Source of the DNA: Deltaproteobacteria bacterium
Lineage (GTDB): Bacteria; Myxococcota_A; Polyangia; Polyangiales; JADJMO01
Reading direction: 5' to 3'
DNA length: 64,000 nucleotides
Assembly (NCBI GenBank): GCA_025363655.1
Contig: JANYDK010000083.1
Location: 1-64,000, forward strand
This document shows positions 13,083 to 20,750 of this stretch, in pieces. Numbering within the stretch: position 1 is the first letter of the stretch; each line of letters begins with the position of its first letter. A program made the translations under genes and the position numbers. The notes below the pieces were generated by a model. It worked only from the letters and a program-made list of their open reading frames with translations. It was not told the DNA's origin and made no database searches.

Positions 13083-14299
13083 CAGTTTCCTCCGGTGTTG
13101 CGCGTGAAGGTCTGCATCAGGTGCTCGAGCACGGCGCCGTCGGGGGCCGCCGCGATGCGGTTGACGTCGACCTTGATGCCGATGTCCTTGTACTTGTTGA
13201 ACGGATTGTCGGTGTCGGCGGTGATCACCGGAACATCGAGATTTCCCGGTCGATAGCCGCGTTTGAGGGCCGCCTGCTGCACCTTCGGGGTCATCAGGTA
13301 ATCAGCCAGCAGCTTCGCCGCCGCCTTCTGCTCGGGCGTCACCCACTCGGTGTCGAGGAGACAGAGCGGGTGATCGTTCCAGAGGTTGATGTTGGGATAG
13401 AAGACGCGAATGTTCTCCCACCGTCCGACCGCGCGCGGCACCTCGCTGATCGCCAGTGCCTCGTAGACGACGACCACGTCGTAGAGGCTGGGACCGCGCT
13501 GAATCCAGCTCGACATGAACTTGCCGGTCGAGTCGGCGCTCGGATCCATCGAGTTGCGACCGACCTCGATGGTCTTCACGAAGTCTTGGAAACCTTGCGC
13601 GGTGACGTCGTTCACCGAGAGCTGTCCCTGCTTGTCGTAGAAGCCATAGGCCATCAGCGCGAGGGTCTGCAGGCCCGAGTTGCTCTTGGTCGGATCGGTG
13701 TGGCCGAACTTGACGAAGCCCCAGGCCGCGTCGCCGCCGAGGCCCGACCAGCCCTTTTTCGAGGCGACGGCGTCGTCGAGCTTCTTCCAGTTGAACTCCG
13801 TGTCCTTGCCGAGCAACACCTTCGCGCGCGACTCCCAGGCGACGAAGACGAGCGGCGTCAGGAGGAGCGAGCGCGGCCACTTGGTGCCGTCGCGGACGAG
13901 CGGGTCTTTCGACTTCGCGAGCTGCCATTGATTGGTGAAGAGGTTCACCACCAGCGAGTCGCCCGGGCTCCAGAGGACCGGCTTCTTGTCGCCGGAGAGG
14001 AGCGACTTCACCGCGTCGAGGCTTCCCTTGCCCTCGAGTTGGACGTCGATTTCTGGGTGATCTTTCTCGAAGCCGTCGACCGCTTCGCGCAGCCACTCTT
14101 CCTTCTCGGTCGAGAAGAGGAAGGGCAAGACCACCTTCGGGCCCGCTGCCGCCGGCGTGCTGCCCTTGGGCGCTGCGGAGTCGGATGGCTTTCCGGCGCC
14201 GTTGCCGTTGTCGCTGCCCCCCTTCGACTTGAGGTAGACGAGGACGCCTCCGAGGAGGAGGAACACCGCGAGGACGATGAGGCCGGCCTTCTGTTTCAT
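13082..14299 (-). CDS. Membrane-anchored extracellular substrate-binding protein
   Basis: A 405-residue protein with one N-terminal transmembrane helix (about 5-24) and a low-complexity linker, followed by a bacterial solute-binding fold. Typical features are 'FLFSTEKEEWLREAVDGF' at the start, WSPGDS, and FGHTDPTKSNSGLQTL, a motif seen in extracellular solute-binding proteins of the iron/sulfate/molybdate cluster. There is no ABC permease or ATPase nearby. It is clearly related to the N-terminal half of the vWA fusion encoded at 15156-16886, which has the same FGHTHPGYSNSGL motif, so the pair arose by duplication. The start overlaps the upstream gene stop (14296-14299). Confidence 0.85.
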   Translation of the reverse strand: MKQKAGLIVLAVFLLLGGVLVYLKSKGGSDNGNGAGKPSDSAAPKGSTPAAAGPKVVLPFLFSTEKEEWLREAVDGFEKDHPEIDVQLEGKGSLDAVKSLLSGDKKPVLWSPGDSLVVNLFTNQWQLAKSKDPLVRDGTKWPRSLLLTPLVFVAWESRAKVLLGKDTEFNWKKLDDAVASKKGWSGLGGDAAWGFVKFGHTDPTKSNSGLQTLALMAYGFYDKQGQLSVNDVTAQGFQDFVKTIEVGRNSMDPSADSTGKFMSSWIQRGPSLYDVVVVYEALAISEVPRAVGRWENIRVFYPNINLWNDHPLCLLDTEWVTPEQKAAAKLLADYLMTPKVQQAALKRGYRPGNLDVPVITADTDNPFNKYKDIGIKVDVNRIAAAPDGAVLEHLMQTFTRNTGGN

Positions 14300-15129
14300 G
14301 GCTTCTTGTCCTTCCCTACTGCTGGAATCGACGGAGGGGCAGCCCCTTCTTCCATCGCCACTGACTCCTCGAAGACGCTGAGGGTCTCTTTCACCGCTTC
14401 CATGTCGACGCGCAGGGTCTCACCGATGTTGGCGGCGGCGCTCCCGTCGTTGGCCGAGACGCGCAGTCGGATGGTGCGCACCGCGACGCTCTCGAGCGAC
14501 GCCGCGAGGTTCTCCAGTTGCGCGACGGTGCGCTCCCTCAGCGTGCGCATCGCCTCGGCGCTCTTCGCCGACTCTTCGAGCGACTTGGCGGCGTCGAGGA
14601 ACGCCCGCTTGGCCTCCGGATCGGCCACGTTTTCGGCGCGCTTCTTCCGCTCGGCTGCCTCCCACCGCGACTGCTCCGGGTTCATCGCCGTGCTCGCGAG
14701 GGTGATGTCGAGCGCCTTCACCTTGCGCGCGAGCTCGATCGCCATTCGGCCCGCAGTGCGCAGCTGTTGCAGCGTCGAGGCCATCATCCCTCGTGCGCTC
14801 GGCGGCGCCGTCGCCAATTGGTCGGCGAGCCCCTTCTCGTTGTCGGCGATGCGCTTCAGCGGCGCCGTCAGCTCGCCCTTGCCGAGCTCTTCGAGGATCT
14901 CCTTCCAGTCGATCGGCTCACCGACGTCTTCGCCCGTGGCGAGCGCGCGCTGGATGAACTGCGGATCGCGCACGCTCAGATAGACCATCAAGAGATAAGG
15001 GACAATGGCGATGGGAAATACCCACCACGGACCCCACGGCGTCAGCGCGAAGAGGAGACCTGCCCCGGGCGCCAGCAAGTTCTGCGGGCGGAGGAGAGCG
15101 GCGGTGAGGAGCTTTCCGGAACGATCCAT
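14296..15129 (-). CDS. Membrane protein with long coiled coil
   Basis: A 277-residue protein. Two hydrophobic segments lie close together (about residues 12-30 and 36-52), then a long, almost entirely helical Ala/Glu/Lys/Arg-rich region to about 250. The layout recalls XpaC-type proteins, which in other bacteria lie next to vWA/solute-binding genes and TelA, but I cannot confirm homology by eye. It starts 26 nt after the vWA gene stop and overlaps the next gene by 4 nt. A structural or scaffolding role is likely from its shape only. Confidence 0.75.
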   Translation of the reverse strand: MDRSGKLLTAALLRPQNLLAPGAGLLFALTPWGPWWVFPIAIVPYLLMVYLSVRDPQFIQRALATGEDVGEPIDWKEILEELGKGELTAPLKRIADNEKGLADQLATAPPSARGMMASTLQQLRTAGRMAIELARKVKALDITLASTAMNPEQSRWEAAERKKRAENVADPEAKRAFLDAAKSLEESAKSAEAMRTLRERTVAQLENLAASLESVAVRTIRLRVSANDGSAAANIGETLRVDMEAVKETLSVFEESVAMEEGAAPPSIPAVGKDKKP

Positions 15130-15155
15130 AGTCTATTGATTGATCTCGGTCTGGC

Positions 15156-16886
15156 TCAGAAAAATGAGGCAATTTCGTCGTACACCGACTTGATGCTCTT
15201 CGGGTCGCCGTGATAGTACGCGCCGCCCGACTTCTTCGCGATCGCACCGAGGATGTTGGCGTTGGCCTCGTCGCCGTAGCCGATGGTGAAGATGCGCACC
15301 GCGCCCCCCTTCTCCGGCGGCGCCAGCTTGGAGAGCAAATCGTCGTAGGTGATCTTCGAATCGCGATCTTCACCATCGGTGAGGACGACGACCGCGTGGA
15401 TGTGGTTCTTGTCGCTCTTCGCCTCGGTGTCAGCGAGGTCGCGACCCTTGAGGACGGCGTCGTAGAGCGCGGTGCCGCCGTCGGCGAACATCGAGTTGAT
15501 GCCGGGGATGATCGAGCCCGGCGCACCCTCCGGCGACGGCGGATCGATGACGTTGTTGAAGGTCATCAGCTGGACCTTGTCGCTCGGGTGCAGCGTCTCG
15601 ACGAACGAGAGGAGACCTTGCTTCGCGCCGGCGATGCGATCGCCCATCATGCTGCCGGAGCGATCGACGACGACCACCAAGTCGACGCCGCGCTTGGTGT
15701 TCTTCCACTGATCGAGCACCGCGCGGAGCGTGCGCAAAGAGGGCGTCGCGAGGAGCGTCTGCGGCTCCTTCGGATCGGCGCCGTGCGCGACATCGACCGG
15801 CGCGCCGAGCGGAACGTCGGTGAGCGCAGGGCGAAATCCGTACTCCGAGAGCGCGCGCTCCTGCACCTTGCGTGAGAGGAGATAGGCCTTGAGCTTGAGC
15901 GCGGCGTCCTTCTCCGCCGGCCCGACCCACGGCGCGTCGAGGATCGCGTACGGGTGATCGGCCCACATGGTCCCTTCGCGCGGATAGAGCGCGACGAGCG
16001 GGAAGGGGAGCGGCGTCGCCGGCGGATGGATGGTCGAGCCGATGACGACGTTCTCGTAGAGGACCGCCGCCGAGAGATACCCCGGACCGTGCGCCGTCAA
16101 ATCGTCGTAGAAGAAGCCGGTCGAACGACCGTAGTGCACGACCGCACCTTCGATGGCGCGGACGAAGTCGAGCGTCTTCTGCGCGTTGACGTCGGTGACG
16201 TCGAGGTCGCGCTGCTTGTCGACGGCGGCGTAGTTTTCGGCGAGCACCGCGATGAGACCGGAGTTGCTGTACCCCGGATGGGTGTGACCGAACTTGAAGT
16301 CACCGAACTCGGGATGCCCCTTGGCCTTCCAACCTTCGGGCGACTTCGCGAGTTCCACAAGCTCCTTCCAACCGACCTTTTTTGCCGGGTATCCGAGCGA
16401 TTCGGCCATCGGCTTCCACATCGCGATGACCACCGGCGAGAGCACCAGCGGCTCGCTCGAGCCGACGATCGGCTTCGCGGTCGCGCCCTTCGCGCCCGTC
16501 CATTGATCGTTGAGGAGCGGCAGCACCAAGCTCGAGGCCGGCGAGAAGACGTGCGGCTTGATGGTGCCGGCGATGATCTGATCGATCGGCTCGACCGAGC
16601 CGCCGTACGTCGCCTTCACCTGTATGACCTTGCCGTCGGCCGTTTTGGTCTGCGAGGCGTTGAAGTCCTTGATTGCCTCGGCGGCCCAATCCTTCTTCTC
16701 GCTCGAGAAGACGACGTCCAGCGTCAGCATCGAATCGGCCGAGGGCGCGCTCGCGAGCGGCTTGGCCGAGTTGCTCGGTGATGGTGCCGGGTCGGACGGC
16801 TTCTTCTCGCACCCCAGTCCTCCGAAGCAGAGGGCTGCGACGAAGAGCTGGAAGAGCGCCAGCGCGAAAGATGAAGGTCGCTTCAT
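15156..16886 (-). CDS. Lipoprotein: substrate-binding domain fused to a vWA domain
   Basis: A 576-residue protein, first gene of the five-gene operon. The signal peptide ends at a lipobox-like GGLGC near residue 25. Residues about 50-380 are a periplasmic solute-binding domain (FSSEKKDWAAEAIKDF at the start, FGHTHPGYSNSGL in the middle). Residues about 390-575 are vWA with MIDAS motif VDRSGSM, GGTALYDA and LTDGEDRDS, all metal-binding positions present. 'Substrate-binding and vWA domain' proteins are known in Bacillus and proteobacteria beside tellurite-resistance-type genes, without transporters. A role in assembling an envelope complex is plausible. vWA domains usually bind partner proteins. 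Confidence 0.88.
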   Translation of the reverse strand: MKRPSSFALALFQLFVAALCFGGLGCEKKPSDPAPSPSNSAKPLASAPSADSMLTLDVVFSSEKKDWAAEAIKDFNASQTKTADGKVIQVKATYGGSVEPIDQIIAGTIKPHVFSPASSLVLPLLNDQWTGAKGATAKPIVGSSEPLVLSPVVIAMWKPMAESLGYPAKKVGWKELVELAKSPEGWKAKGHPEFGDFKFGHTHPGYSNSGLIAVLAENYAAVDKQRDLDVTDVNAQKTLDFVRAIEGAVVHYGRSTGFFYDDLTAHGPGYLSAAVLYENVVIGSTIHPPATPLPFPLVALYPREGTMWADHPYAILDAPWVGPAEKDAALKLKAYLLSRKVQERALSEYGFRPALTDVPLGAPVDVAHGADPKEPQTLLATPSLRTLRAVLDQWKNTKRGVDLVVVVDRSGSMMGDRIAGAKQGLLSFVETLHPSDKVQLMTFNNVIDPPSPEGAPGSIIPGINSMFADGGTALYDAVLKGRDLADTEAKSDKNHIHAVVVLTDGEDRDSKITYDDLLSKLAPPEKGGAVRIFTIGYGDEANANILGAIAKKSGGAYYHGDPKSIKSVYDEIASFF

Positions 16887-17031
16887 CGGGCGAATCTAAG
16901 GCCACAACGCCGATCTGCCGGTGACAAAACGGTGAACGCAAGGTTTACACCATGTGACGCAGGCCCTGGAGTTCGATACGTTCATCGGCGGCATCGCATG
17001 CGCCAATTTGCGCATGCGTGGGGAGGGGAAG

Positions 17032-17916
17032 ATGAACGTGATTTCGAATCGAGGGCCGTGGTGTGGCCGGGGTGGCTTCAGGTCGGTGCTCCTGGTGTCG
17101 ATCCTCTCCGTCTTCGCTGCGACGCAGCTCGGCTGCGACAAAGGCAAGTCGGATGACGACAAGTCGTCGAGCAAGGACAAGGACAAGGACGGGAAGGACG
17201 GGAAGAAGAAGAAGAAGTCGAAGAAGTCGGCCGACGACGACGACGACAAGTCCTCCGGCAAAGGCGAAGACAAGAGCAAAGACGACGACGACGACGATGA
17301 CGACGCGCCGAAGAACGTCGAGGTGCCCGGGACCAAGGGCTTCGTCGTTCCGCCGGGTGGCAACTACAAGCACAACGTCTTCGACATCGGCGATCAGAAG
17401 GTCGTGCTCGACAGCTACGAGTACCCCGTCAAAGACTTCCCGCGCCCGGCGCTACGTAAGTCGTTCGGCAAAGCGGCGAAGGACGCCGGCTGGAAGCTCG
17501 ATGGAGAAATCGCCACCGCCCAGAGCTTCACTGCTCGCAAAAAAGGGCAATCCATCACCGTGATGTTCGGCGAGAACAAGCCGGAGTCGACGATCATCAA
17601 CGTCGCGCCGCCGATCCCCGACGACAGCGGCGGCGATGGTGACGGTGCGCCGGCCGAAGATTTCACCGGCGTCTACAACACCAACTTCGGTGTCGCGACG
17701 GTCACGCAGACCGGGAGCAAAGTGAACTTCAAATACCCGATCGGCACCGGCGCCTGCACCGCCGCCGGCAAGGTCCTGAAGTGCCATTGGATCGAGTCGA
17801 ACGGCAGCGGCGACGCCATCCTCACCAAGCAAACGGACGGCAAGCTCACCGGCACGTGGGGCAACGGTCAGAGCGCCACCAACGGCGGTGGTTGGACGTT
17901 CACCCCGAAAAAATAG
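17032..17916 (+). CDS. Lipoprotein with long charged linker, unknown function
   Basis: A 294-residue protein. I take the ATG at 17032 because GGGAGGGGAAG directly precedes it and it begins a proper signal peptide with lipobox near residue 35 (TQLGC). About 65 residues of Lys/Asp/Ser repeats follow (KDKDKDGKDGKKKKK and DDDDDDD type), probably a flexible spacer through the envelope. The globular remainder (about 110-294) has no family I recognise; its last third (FTGVYNTNFG...GTWGNGQS) reads like a beta-sheet domain of secreted proteins. An upstream in-frame extension exists but lacks support. Confidence 0.8.
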   Translation: MNVISNRGPWCGRGGFRSVLLVSILSVFAATQLGCDKGKSDDDKSSSKDKDKDGKDGKKKKKSKKSADDDDDKSSGKGEDKSKDDDDDDDDAPKNVEVPGTKGFVVPPGGNYKHNVFDIGDQKVVLDSYEYPVKDFPRPALRKSFGKAAKDAGWKLDGEIATAQSFTARKKGQSITVMFGENKPESTIINVAPPIPDDSGGDGDGAPAEDFTGVYNTNFGVATVTQTGSKVNFKYPIGTGACTAAGKVLKCHWIESNGSGDAILTKQTDGKLTGTWGNGQSATNGGGWTFTPKK

Positions 17917-17937
17917 CGAAAAATTCGGGTAGATCGA

Positions 17938-20184
17938 TCACGTCGCGCGCTCGACGCGGGCCGCGACGTGCTTGTGCCATGGGGTCCCGACGAACGGATC
18001 GCGATCGGTCGCCGACGTCAGCTCGTTCGGAGCGACGCCCGTCGTTCGCTCGCCGCCTTCCGTCGGATAACGAAGTCCGAGACCGTTGGGGAGCGACACG
18101 TGCCCACGTTGCATCGTGTCGCTGACCTCGACGACGACGAGCACCGAGTCGCGTTTGGTGGTGAGTCGCACCGTGTCGCCGCTGACCACCCCGAGCGCGG
18201 CTGCGTCGTCGGTGCAGAGTCGCAAGGCGCCTTCGCCGTCGGTCTTTCGCCAGCTCGGATCGCGGATGATCGTGTTGGCGGTGAACGAGCGTCTTTCCCC
18301 GGCCGAAAGCACGAAAGGAAACGCCGGATCGACGGGGCCGGCGTCGCTCTTCAAGACGTTCGCCAGCTCGGTCAAAAGATCGGGGAGCGCGAGGTGAATC
18401 TTCTTGTCGGGGGTGGCGATGCGCCCGAGGACGTCGCTCCATTCGTCGACGGAGAAGACGACTCCCGACGTGCGTTCGAGCATCGCCGAGAAGAGCGCGA
18501 AGGCCGCCTCGAACGTCGAACCGGCGAACCCGGCGCGCGCGACCGACGCAGGATGCTCCATCGCCATCTTCAACGCGAGCCCCAGGAGCACCGCGCCTTC
18601 CTTCTGATCGGCCGGAATTTCCAGGGTGCGGTAGAGGAACGTGGGTGCGTGCGGGGCGAGGCGCGGATTGCCGAGGATGCGCGCCATGAACTCTTGCGCA
18701 TACGCCGCCGGGCCGTTCGCCATCGCTGTACGCAACGGCGCCAGGTCTTCTTCGACGACGGCGCCGAGCGCTTCGGCGAGCCGCGCGTGAATCTCGGCTT
18801 CGGGCAGCGGCCCCGGCGGCGGCTCGAGCAGCCTTGGGCGAAGATGGAACACGTTCTCCGGAAAGTCGAAGTTGAAGAACGTGGCCTCGGCCTTCTCGAA
18901 CTGCGTCGAGGCGGGAAGCACGTAGTGGGCGAGCTGCGCCGTCTCGCTCATCGCCACGTCGATGACGACGACCGTGTCGAGCGAACGGAGCGCCTCGCGG
19001 AAGCCTTTGCTGTCGGCGAGCGAGTGCGCAGGGTTCGCCGCCTCGACGATCATCGCCCGGTAGCGCTTCGGGTGATCGGTGAGGATCTCCTCGGCGATGA
19101 CGTTGCACGGCACGAGCCCGCCGACGATGCGCGCGCCCACGACCGGACTGACCCGCGAAGACGCCCCACCAGCGATGTTGACGAGCGGCGACGGAATGTA
19201 ATGCGAGCCTTTTTTTCCGAGGCTTCCGGTGAGAAAGATGAGGAGTCTATGGAGATAGCTGACGAGGGTCGAGCTGCGGTTCATCTGCACGCCGAGATCC
19301 TCGAAGCTGCTCAGCGCCTTTGCCGCCGCGAGCACCCGCGCCGTCTTTCGCACCAGCGCCGGATCGAGACCGGCCCGCACCGCGCACGCGTCGACGTCGA
19401 TCGCGCCGAGCACCTCGCGCACCGTCTCGAGCTCCACCGCATACGTCGCCAGGAACTCTTTCGCGATCAAATCTTCGGTGACGATGACCCCGAGGATCGC
19501 CGCGAGCAGGAACACGTCGGTCCCCGGCCGCACCTGCAGATGGATGTCGGCGAGCTCGGCCGTCTCGGTGCGCCGCGGGTCGACGACGATCAGCGTGCGC
19601 GCCGGATCTTTGGCGATCTCCTTCAGCGTCACCCGCGCCCGCGGAATCGAGTGCGAATGCCACGGATTCTTCCCGAGGAAGAGGGCCACGTCGCAGTGCT
19701 CGAAGTCGGCGCGCGTGGCGCTCCCGAGCATGCGATCGCTCACCCAGAACTCGCCCGTCTTCTCCTGCGCGAGCGCGCTCGAACGATGGCGTGATCCGAG
19801 CGCACGCCTCGTTCCCGCCGAATACGCGCCCGGCAGGTGATTCCCTTGCCCGCCGCCGCCGTAATAGAAAATCGACTCGCCGCCATGGGCGTCGCGCACC
19901 GCCGCGAGCCGTTCGGCCACTTCGCGAATCGCGGTGTCCCAGTCGATCTCCTCGAAGGTGCCGTCGCTCTTGCGCCGCAGCGGCTTCGTCAGCCGATCGC
20001 GTCCGTTTTGGTAGTGATCGAGCCGGTGCGCCTTCTCACACGCGTAGCCGCGTGAGCTCGGGTGTGCCTTGTCACCACGCAGCTTCACGAGCCGTCGCCC
20101 GTCGTCTCCGCCGAGCTTCACCTCGAGCCCGCAATTGCACTCGCAGAGGATGCACGCGGTCGGTTTCCAATCGGCTTCGGCCAT
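17938..20184 (-). CDS. Molybdopterin-dependent oxidoreductase (formate dehydrogenase/BisC type)
   Basis: A 748-residue catalytic subunit of the DMSO-reductase superfamily. The N-terminus carries a [4Fe-4S] set: C11-x2-C14-x3-C18 and a further Cys near residue 50 in YACEKAH. Mo-bis-MGD domains follow (FEEIDWDTAIREVAE, YGGGGQGNH, GKNPWHSHS, VVDPRRTETA), then a C-terminal MopB-binding barrel (GDTVRLTTKRDS). No obvious Cys or selenocysteine Mo ligand is present at the usual place. No Tat signal, so it is cytoplasmic. No accessory electron-transfer gene is adjacent. It is divergent from an HxlR-type regulator that starts 46 bp away and probably controls it. Confidence 0.9.
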   Translation of the reverse strand: MAEADWKPTACILCECNCGLEVKLGGDDGRRLVKLRGDKAHPSSRGYACEKAHRLDHYQNGRDRLTKPLRRKSDGTFEEIDWDTAIREVAERLAAVRDAHGGESIFYYGGGGQGNHLPGAYSAGTRRALGSRHRSSALAQEKTGEFWVSDRMLGSATRADFEHCDVALFLGKNPWHSHSIPRARVTLKEIAKDPARTLIVVDPRRTETAELADIHLQVRPGTDVFLLAAILGVIVTEDLIAKEFLATYAVELETVREVLGAIDVDACAVRAGLDPALVRKTARVLAAAKALSSFEDLGVQMNRSSTLVSYLHRLLIFLTGSLGKKGSHYIPSPLVNIAGGASSRVSPVVGARIVGGLVPCNVIAEEILTDHPKRYRAMIVEAANPAHSLADSKGFREALRSLDTVVVIDVAMSETAQLAHYVLPASTQFEKAEATFFNFDFPENVFHLRPRLLEPPPGPLPEAEIHARLAEALGAVVEEDLAPLRTAMANGPAAYAQEFMARILGNPRLAPHAPTFLYRTLEIPADQKEGAVLLGLALKMAMEHPASVARAGFAGSTFEAAFALFSAMLERTSGVVFSVDEWSDVLGRIATPDKKIHLALPDLLTELANVLKSDAGPVDPAFPFVLSAGERRSFTANTIIRDPSWRKTDGEGALRLCTDDAAALGVVSGDTVRLTTKRDSVLVVVEVSDTMQRGHVSLPNGLGLRYPTEGGERTTGVAPNELTSATDRDPFVGTPWHKHVAARVERAT

Positions 20185-20229
20185 CCCACGAGCGTGGACA
20201 ATTTGGTCTCTTCATGCAACTACATTTCG

Positions 20230-20673
20230 ATGCGCCGCAGCCTCGCCCGAGAAAACTGCTCCATCGCCCGCGCCCTCGAAATCCTCGGCGACGCCTGGAC
20301 CATGCTCGTCCTCCGCGACGCCTTCCTCGGCACCCGTCGCTTCGCCGCCTTCGAAGCCAACCTCGGCATCTCGAAGAACGTCCTCACGCAGCGGCTCACC
20401 CACCTCGTCGACCACGGCATCCTCGAACGCGTCGACGTCGGCGAGCACGGCACGCACTACGAATACGTGCTGACGAAGATGGGGAAGGATTTGGCGACGG
20501 TGCTGACGGCGCTGCGTCAGTGGGGAGATCGATGGATTTTCGGGGAGGGGAAGGAGCCGGTGGTGGTGGTGGATCGGAGGACGGGGAGGGCGATCCCGAA
20601 GGTGAGGATTTTGGATGAGGAGGGGAGGGTTTTGGGGGCGAGGGACATGGAGGTGAGATTGAGGGAGAAGTAG
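20230..20673 (+). CDS. HxlR-family winged-helix transcriptional regulator
   Basis: A 147-residue regulator starting at the ATG at 20230, the first Met that gives a normal HxlR N-terminus; the frame runs further up but would overlap the divergent gene. It shows CSIARALEILGDAWTMLVLRD (conserved Cys and the W-x-L helix), 'FxxFExxLGISKNVLTQRLxxLVxxGIL' wing-helix and YxLTxxGxDL. HxlR proteins sense electrophiles, redox state or small metabolites, often through the N-terminal Cys. The divergent arrangement with the molybdopterin enzyme suggests it is the local regulator. Confidence 0.9.
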   Translation: MRRSLARENCSIARALEILGDAWTMLVLRDAFLGTRRFAAFEANLGISKNVLTQRLTHLVDHGILERVDVGEHGTHYEYVLTKMGKDLATVLTALRQWGDRWIFGEGKEPVVVVDRRTGRAIPKVRILDEEGRVLGARDMEVRLREK

Positions 20674-20727
20674 CGCGGGGGCGGGCGCAGGCGCAGGGGG
20701 GGGCGTGGGCGTGGGCGCGGGCGCGGG
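20674..20727. repeat. Hexanucleotide GC tract between HxlR gene and receptor gene
   Basis: Imperfect repeats of GGGCGC/GGGCGT units fill the intergenic space. They are the reverse complement of the tract at 8124-8178 and of the coding tract 21117-21200 in the next gene. Confidence 0.65.
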
Positions 20728-20750
20728 GTTTGGGCGATGATGCCGGCGGG

